NCBI GenBank assembly: GCA_035601815.1
Contig: DATNNN010000074.1
Location: forward strand, 1 to 9,939
Source: DATNNN01 sp035601815
GTDB taxonomy: Bacteria; Pseudomonadota; Alphaproteobacteria; Rhizobiales; Xanthobacteraceae
Reading direction: 5' to 3'
DNA: 9,939 bases
The notes under the pieces were generated by a model. It saw only the letters and a program-made list of their open reading frames with translations. It was not told the DNA's origin and did not search any database. Shown piece by piece: positions 6,190 to 9,939 of this stretch. The first letter of the stretch is position 1, and the number at the start of each line of letters is the position of its first letter. The translations under genes were made by a program, and so were the position numbers.

Positions 6190-7143
6190 ATGCGCACCTA
6201 TCTCGATTTCGAAAAGCCAGTTGCCGAACTCGAAGCCAAGCTCGAGGAACTGCGCACTCTTTCCGCGGGCGGCGACGCGGTCGCTATCGGCGAAGAGGTG
6301 ACGAGGTTAGAGACCAAGGCCGCCCAGGCGCTCAAGGATCTCTACGCCAACCTCACGCCCTGGCAGCGCATGCTCGTGGCGCGCCATCCCGAGCGGCCGC
6401 ATTTTTCCCACTACGTCCAACGCCTGTTCACCGAATTCACCCCGCTTGCCGGCGACCGCAAGTTCGGCGACGACGAGGCGATCCAGGGCGGCTTCGGCCG
6501 CTTCCGCGGCTCGAGCGTCTGCCTGATCGGACACGAGAAAGGCTCGAGCACCGAGGAGCGCATCAAGCACAACTTCGGCATGGCGAAGCCCGAAGGCTAC
6601 CGCAAGGCGGTGCGGCTGATGGAGATGGCCGATCGCTTCGAGATACCGGTGATCTCGCTCATCGACACGGCCGGCGCCTATCCGGGCATCGGCGCTGAGG
6701 AGCGCGGCCAGGCCGAGGCGATCGCGCGCTCGACCGCGGCGTGTCTCACGCTCGGCGTGCCCAATGTGGCGCTGATCATCGGCGAAGGCGGCTCGGGTGG
6801 CGCCATCGCCATCGCCACGGCCAACGTGGTGCTGATGATGGAGCACTCGATCTACAGCGTGATCTCGCCGGAGGGCGCGGCCTCGATCCTGTGGCGCGAT
6901 ACCACCAAGGCCCAGGAGGCGGCCACCAACATGAAGATCACGGCGCCGGACCTCGTGCGCTTCGGCATCGTCGACGGGATTGTGGCGGAGCCCGCGGGGG
7001 GCGCCCATCGCCACCCAGAGGCGGCGATTGCGGCGGCCGGCGAGGCCATCGCGGGGGCGCTGGACGGCTTGCACGGCCTGTCGCGCCAGGAAATACGGGC
7101 CCGGCGAGAACAAAAATTCCTCGCAATTGGTCGGAATCTATAG
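6190..7143 (+). CDS. accA: Acetyl-CoA carboxylase carboxyltransferase subunit alpha
   Basis: AccA pairs with AccD as the carboxyltransferase of acetyl-CoA carboxylase. It moves the carboxyl group from biotinylated AccB to acetyl-CoA to give malonyl-CoA, the committed step of fatty acid synthesis, in the cytoplasm. The protein has 317 residues, exactly the usual length. An N-terminal helical segment (MRTYLDFEKPVAELEAKLEE) precedes the crotonase-type core, with GDRKFGDDEAIQGG (88-101), the stretch IDTAGAYPGIGAEERGQ (158-174) and GEGGSGGAIAIAT (198-210). MEHSIYSVISPEGAASILW follows at 217-235. The ATG at 6190 is chosen because it gives the conserved family N-terminus. An in-frame TTG at 6142 would add 16 residues without family support. 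The gene lies 63 bases after xerD and may have its own promoter. accD and accBC are not in the window. Confidence 0.97.
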   Translation: MRTYLDFEKPVAELEAKLEELRTLSAGGDAVAIGEEVTRLETKAAQALKDLYANLTPWQRMLVARHPERPHFSHYVQRLFTEFTPLAGDRKFGDDEAIQGGFGRFRGSSVCLIGHEKGSSTEERIKHNFGMAKPEGYRKAVRLMEMADRFEIPVISLIDTAGAYPGIGAEERGQAEAIARSTAACLTLGVPNVALIIGEGGSGGAIAIATANVVLMMEHSIYSVISPEGAASILWRDTTKAQEAATNMKITAPDLVRFGIVDGIVAEPAGGAHRHPEAAIAAAGEAIAGALDGLHGLSRQEIRARREQKFLAIGRNL

Positions 7144-7213
7144 GGGAATTCGGAGGATTCGGGGCGACGGATCCATCCACCATAACGCGGGTCCTTCCGC
7201 CCCGGTCGCTTGC

Positions 7214-7236
7214 GGTAACCCCTCGTCAAGGGTAAC
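7214..7236 (+). repeat. GGTAAC direct repeat, 17-base period
   Basis: GGTAAC occurs at 7214-7219 and again at 7231-7236, with starts 17 bases apart, so both would lie on nearly the same face of the helix or a slight turn off. Each copy is followed by C or G and then C. The pair lies just before the transpeptidase gene and could be a two-site operator. It overlaps the weak candidate promoter. No known regulator is assigned. Confidence 0.35.
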
Positions 7237-7272
7237 GCTTTAGCAATGATGGTGGTCTTCCCAGTGGGGCTC

Positions 7273-7277
7273 AGGAG
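7273..7277 (+). promoter_or_regulatory. AGGAG Shine-Dalgarno deciding a TTG start
   Basis: AGGAG lies 7 bases before a TTG at 7285, ideal spacing and the best ribosome site in the window. The upstream in-frame ATG at 7246 has only AAGGGT at 7228-7233, 12 bases away. Codons between the two starts include AGG, AGT and CCA, which are uncommon in this high-GC genome. Together these favour the TTG start. Confidence 0.65.
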
Positions 7278-7284
7278 TGTCGCG

Positions 7285-8628
7285 TTGAGCCGGTCCATCC
7301 TCTCTCTCGCCCGTGCCGCGGCCGTCGCCGCGAGTGCCGGGCTTTTGCTTTCCGCGTGCGTCGCCGACTCCGTCGGCGTGTCCAACAGTGGCGCCAAGCA
7401 CCTGGCGCCCCTCTCGGCGCAGACGGTGGCGCTGCTCGAGGAAAAGGGGATGGACAAGCAGTCCCCGATCCTTCTGCGCATCTACAAGGAGGAGGCGGAG
7501 CTCCAGGTCTGGAAGCAGACGCGGGAAGGGCGCTACGCCCATCTCAAGACTTACCCCATCTGCCGCTGGTCGGGCGAGCTCGGGCCCAAGGTCAAGGAAG
7601 GCGACCGGCAGGCGCCGGAAGGCTTCTACGCCATCACGCCCGAGCTGATGAACCCGCACTCGAACTATCACCTCGCCTTCAACCTCGGCTTCCCCAACGC
7701 CTTCGACCAATCGCTCGGGCGCACCGGCGCCTTCCTGATGGTCCACGGCGACTGCTCGTCGCGCGGCTGCTACGCCATGACCGACGAGCAGATCCAGGAG
7801 ATCTTCGCGCTCGCCCGCGAAGCCTTCGACGGCGGCCAGCTCGCCTTCCAGGTGCAGGCGCTTCCGTTCCACATGACGGCGCAGAACCTCGCCAGCCACC
7901 GCAACAGCCCGCATCTCTCCTTCTGGCGCATGCTCAAGGAAGGTAGTGACCAATTCGAGGTGAGCGGGTTGGAGCCGAAGATCGACGTGTGCGGCCAGCG
8001 CTACGTGTTCAACGGAATCCCGCACGACATGTCCAAGGTGTTCAATCCGATGCGGGCGTGTCCCGCCTACGACATCCCGGCGGAGATCGCGTCGGCGGTG
8101 CGGGCGAAGCGGCAGAATGACGAGCGCGAGTTCGCGGTGCTCGAATCCCGCAACGTTCCGACGCTGCCGGTACGCACCGGCCGCGACGGCGGCACCAACC
8201 CGGCGTTCGCTTCGCGGCTGCAGCCACAGAATTGGTTCACGGGCTACGACGGCCAGCGCATTGTGGCGCAACCGACGACCCGGGAAGGCGAAGGCTCGAC
8301 GGGAACCGCCGCGCCGGTGAACGAGGCGCAGCCGAACCAGACGCCGGTGTTCGCGTCGGCCTCCAATTGGGGATCGAGCCTCTCGATCCGGCGCCTGCTC
8401 GGTTTCGACGACGAGCCGCGCGCCACCACGCCGCTGGCCGCGAAGGACGTCCCGCTACCGCCGCGGCGTCCCGCCGTCGCCTCCAAGTCGCAGAGCGCGC
8501 GCGCCAACGGCCGCGCGCCGAAGCCCGCGCCGCGGGATGAGGACGAAGACGAGCAGGCGAAAGCCAACATGCGCGGCGCGCAGCCGATCCGCCAGCACGG
8601 CGGCTTTTCATCCTTCCAGCAGAACTGA
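7285..8628 (+). CDS. Lipoprotein L,D-transpeptidase family protein (YafK/DpaA-like)
   Basis: The YkuD-fold L,D-transpeptidase domain cuts or makes 3-linked peptidoglycan bonds with a catalytic Cys. E. coli YafK (DpaA) releases Braun lipoprotein from peptidoglycan. From the TTG at 7285 the protein has 447 residues. A lipoprotein signal (n-region MSRSILSLAR, then Ala/Leu core) ends in the lipobox LSAC with C25; V26 at +2 suggests outer-membrane sorting. The catalytic motif VHGDCSSRGCYAM has H154 and C162. The domain spans about 60-235, then a segment with C236 and C259. From about 285 the tail is rich in Pro, Ala and charge, probably disordered, with an acidic DEDEDEQ cluster near 418-424. An alternative ATG at 7246 gives 460 residues but a poorer signal peptide. 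Whether it is a transpeptidase or an endopeptidase cannot be told. It is distinct from the short rhizobial enzymes that link outer-membrane proteins to peptidoglycan. Confidence 0.86.
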   Translation: MSRSILSLARAAAVAASAGLLLSACVADSVGVSNSGAKHLAPLSAQTVALLEEKGMDKQSPILLRIYKEEAELQVWKQTREGRYAHLKTYPICRWSGELGPKVKEGDRQAPEGFYAITPELMNPHSNYHLAFNLGFPNAFDQSLGRTGAFLMVHGDCSSRGCYAMTDEQIQEIFALAREAFDGGQLAFQVQALPFHMTAQNLASHRNSPHLSFWRMLKEGSDQFEVSGLEPKIDVCGQRYVFNGIPHDMSKVFNPMRACPAYDIPAEIASAVRAKRQNDEREFAVLESRNVPTLPVRTGRDGGTNPAFASRLQPQNWFTGYDGQRIVAQPTTREGEGSTGTAAPVNEAQPNQTPVFASASNWGSSLSIRRLLGFDDEPRATTPLAAKDVPLPPRRPAVASKSQSARANGRAPKPAPRDEDEDEQAKANMRGAQPIRQHGGFSSFQQN

Positions 8629-8630
8629 GC

Positions 8631-8686
8631 TAGAGCGCGCGTTACGGCGCGCGACGACGGCCGCTCTACTTAAGAGAAGCGGCCGT
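8631..8686. terminator. Overlapping hairpins at the ldt-secA convergent junction
   Basis: Hairpin A pairs TAGAGCG (8631-8637) with CGCTCTA (8662-8668); alternatively CGCGCG (8636-8641) pairs with CGCGCG (8648-8653) around a 6-base loop within it. Hairpin B pairs ACGGCCGCT (8657-8665) with AGCGGCCGT (8678-8686), spanning the secA stop codon in its loop. A and B share 8657-8668, so they cannot form together. They lie where the two genes converge and may end transcription in both directions. No T-run follows either, so this is a candidate only. Confidence 0.45.
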
Positions 8687-9939
8687 GGCAGTGCTTGTAC
8701 TTCTTGCCCGAGCCGCACGGGCACACTTCGTTGCGGCCGACCTTGCCCCACGTCGCCGGGTTCTTGGGATCGCGCTTGGCCGCGGTCTTGCCGCCGTTGC
8801 CGTTGCCGGCGAGCGCGAGCTCGTCCTCGCCGGTGAGCGGATTAACGTGGTGCGCCTGCATGGGCGGCAGATCGGTCGCCGTCGGCGGCGACTGCACAAT
8901 TTCGACCCGCATGAGCTGGGCGGCCACCGCTTCGCGCAGGCGCTCCAGCATGGTCTCGAACAGCGTGAAGGCCTCTGACTTGTATTCATTGAGCGGATCG
9001 CGCTGGGCGTAGCCGCGAAAGCCGATCACGTGGCGCAGGTGCTCGAGCGTGACGAGGTGCTCGCGCCACAAGTGGTCGAGGGTCTGCAACAGGAGCGACT
9101 TCTCGACGTAGCGCATGATCTCGCCGCCGTACTTCGCGGCCTTGGCGGCCATGAACTCATCGGCGGCGCGCAGGATGCGCTCGCGCACCTCCTCGTCCGC
9201 GATGCCTTCTTCCTTGGCCCACGCCTCGATCGGCAGATCGAGCGCGAGCACGTTGTGGATCGCCTCCTTGAGGCCGGCCGCGTCCCACTGCTCGGGATAG
9301 GCGTTCTCCGGGATGTGCTTGGCGACCAGCTCATCGATCACCGAGTGGCGCATGTCGGTGACGGTGGTGGAGACGTCCTGCTCGCGCATCAGCTCGATGC
9401 GCTGCTCGAACACGACCTTGCGCTGATCGTTCATCACGTCGTCGTACTTGAGCAGGTTCTTGCGGATGTCGAAGTTGCGCGCCTCGACCTTCTGCTGCGC
9501 CTTCTCCAGCGCCTTGTTGATCCAGGGATGGACGATGGCCTCGCCGTCCTTGAGGCCGAGCTTCTGCAGCATGCCGCCGAGCTGATCGGAGGCGAAGATG
9601 CGCATCAGGTCGTCTTCCAGCGAAAGGAAGAACTTGGAGCGGCCGGGGTCGCCCTGGCGGCCGGAACGGCCGCGCAGCTGGTTGTCGATGCGCCGCGCCT
9701 CGTGGCGCTCGGTGCCGACCACGCATAGGCCGCCGGCGGCGATTGCCTTGTCCTTCAGGCGCTGGACCGATTCGCGAATGTCCTTCTCGCGAGCGGCGCG
9801 CTGCGACCCCGCTTCCATGTCGCCGAGCTCCCGGCGGATGCGCATGTCGGGATTGCCGCCGAGCTGGATGTCGGTGCCGCGGCCGGCCATGTTGGTGGCG
9901 ATGGTGATCGCCCCCGGAACACCGGCCTGGGCGATGATG
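8670..9939 (-). CDS. secA: Protein translocase ATPase SecA (N-terminal part off the window)
   Basis: SecA is the motor ATPase that pushes unfolded preproteins through SecYEG at the inner membrane, with SecB handing over substrates in proteobacteria. The visible C-terminal 422 residues start in the second nucleotide-binding domain, with TIATNMAGRGTDIQLGG just inside the right edge. DNQLRGRSGRQGDPG follows, then the helical scaffold (IRKNLLKYDDVMNDQRKVV) and the helical wing (TLDHLWREHLVTLEHL and GFRGYAQRDPLNEYK). It ends with the SEC-C metal motif C-x-C-x8-C-H (CPCGSGKKYKHCH) that binds zinc and contacts SecB. The stop is the TAA at 8672-8670. The full protein should be about 900-950 residues, so a little more than half lies beyond base 9939. 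The gene converges on the transpeptidase gene, 41 bases apart. The ATG at 9890 is internal, not a start. Confidence 0.98.
   Translation of the reverse strand, partial: IIAQAGVPGAITIATNMAGRGTDIQLGGNPDMRIRRELGDMEAGSQRAAREKDIRESVQRLKDKAIAAGGLCVVGTERHEARRIDNQLRGRSGRQGDPGRSKFFLSLEDDLMRIFASDQLGGMLQKLGLKDGEAIVHPWINKALEKAQQKVEARNFDIRKNLLKYDDVMNDQRKVVFEQRIELMREQDVSTTVTDMRHSVIDELVAKHIPENAYPEQWDAAGLKEAIHNVLALDLPIEAWAKEEGIADEEVRERILRAADEFMAAKAAKYGGEIMRYVEKSLLLQTLDHLWREHLVTLEHLRHVIGFRGYAQRDPLNEYKSEAFTLFETMLERLREAVAAQLMRVEIVQSPPTATDLPPMQAHHVNPLTGEDELALAGNGNGGKTAAKRDPKNPATWGKVGRNEVCPCGSGKKYKHCHGRFS

Larger units (their letters stand above)
7144..7284. promoter_or_regulatory. accA to L,D-transpeptidase intergenic region
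   Basis: This is the longest non-coding gap in the window (141 bases). It holds a long-range inverted repeat, CGGGGCG (7160-7166) and CGCCCCG (7198-7204), which could form a loose 7-bp stem after accA but has no T-run. It also holds a direct repeat of GGTAAC and a possible TTGCGG (7210-7215) / 17 bases / TAACGC (7233-7238) promoter with a poor -10. One GANTC site (7156-7160), and another just inside accA (7134-7138), are potential CcrM methylation sites. Confidence 0.4.

Noticed and set aside
7240..8271. Long minus-strand open frame (343 codons) opposite the transpeptidase gene
   Set aside because: Shadow frame in GC-rich DNA; the plus strand has a signal peptide, lipobox and catalytic motif.
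8690..8730. Cys-rich end of secA as a separate zinc-finger protein
   Set aside because: It is in frame with secA and is the normal SEC-C C-terminal motif.
1..9939. Mobile element, integron, CRISPR or defence island suggested by a tyrosine recombinase
   Set aside because: The recombinase is a housekeeping XerD in a conserved setting. No terminal repeats, att-like duplications, spaced direct-repeat array, phage genes or composition shift are seen.

Overview
The window is a high-GC (roughly two-thirds G+C) stretch of ordinary bacterial chromosome. The gene set and protein styles (CobS of the aerobic B12 pathway beside a J-domain protein, an alphaproteobacterial BolA, a coupled aroK-aroB-corC block, AccA starting MRTYLDFEKP) point to an alphaproteobacterium of the Hyphomicrobiales, perhaps near Xanthobacteraceae or Nitrobacteraceae. 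The family guess is inference from gene order and protein flavour, not from a search.

Layout. Bases 1-1555 are on the minus strand: a J-domain protein followed by cobS, which runs off the left edge. Facing away from it is bolA (1622-1888, plus). Next, on the minus strand and read right to left, comes a tight operon aroK (4921-4331), aroB (4334-3198) and a CNNM/CBS CorC-type membrane protein (3197-1890). aroK and aroB overlap by the ATGA type, and the aroB stop TAA directly abuts the corC ATG. The corC stop lies one base from the bolA stop. From a divergent promoter region at 4922-5044 the plus strand carries a 47-residue single-pass membrane microprotein, xerD (overlapping it by GTGA), accA, and a lipoprotein of the YafK/DpaA-like L,D-transpeptidase family. 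secA converges from the right and is cut by the window edge. The convergent junction at 8629-8686 holds two overlapping, mutually exclusive GC-rich hairpins.

Function. The genes are mostly housekeeping: cobalt insertion in B12 synthesis (cobS), Fe-S/redox biology (bolA), the shikimate pathway (aroK, aroB), divalent-metal homeostasis (corC), chromosome dimer resolution (xerD), fatty acid synthesis (accA), peptidoglycan cross-link editing (the L,D-transpeptidase) and protein export (secA). No gap between genes exceeds about 140 bases. I see no tRNA or rRNA, mobile element, CRISPR array, phage gene or defence system.

I did not find a convincing new system. The points most worth a second look are the xerD-coupled membrane microprotein, the J-domain protein with a Cys/His cluster beside cobS, the back-to-back promoter elements upstream of aroK, the start-site and tail features of the transpeptidase, and the hairpins at its end.
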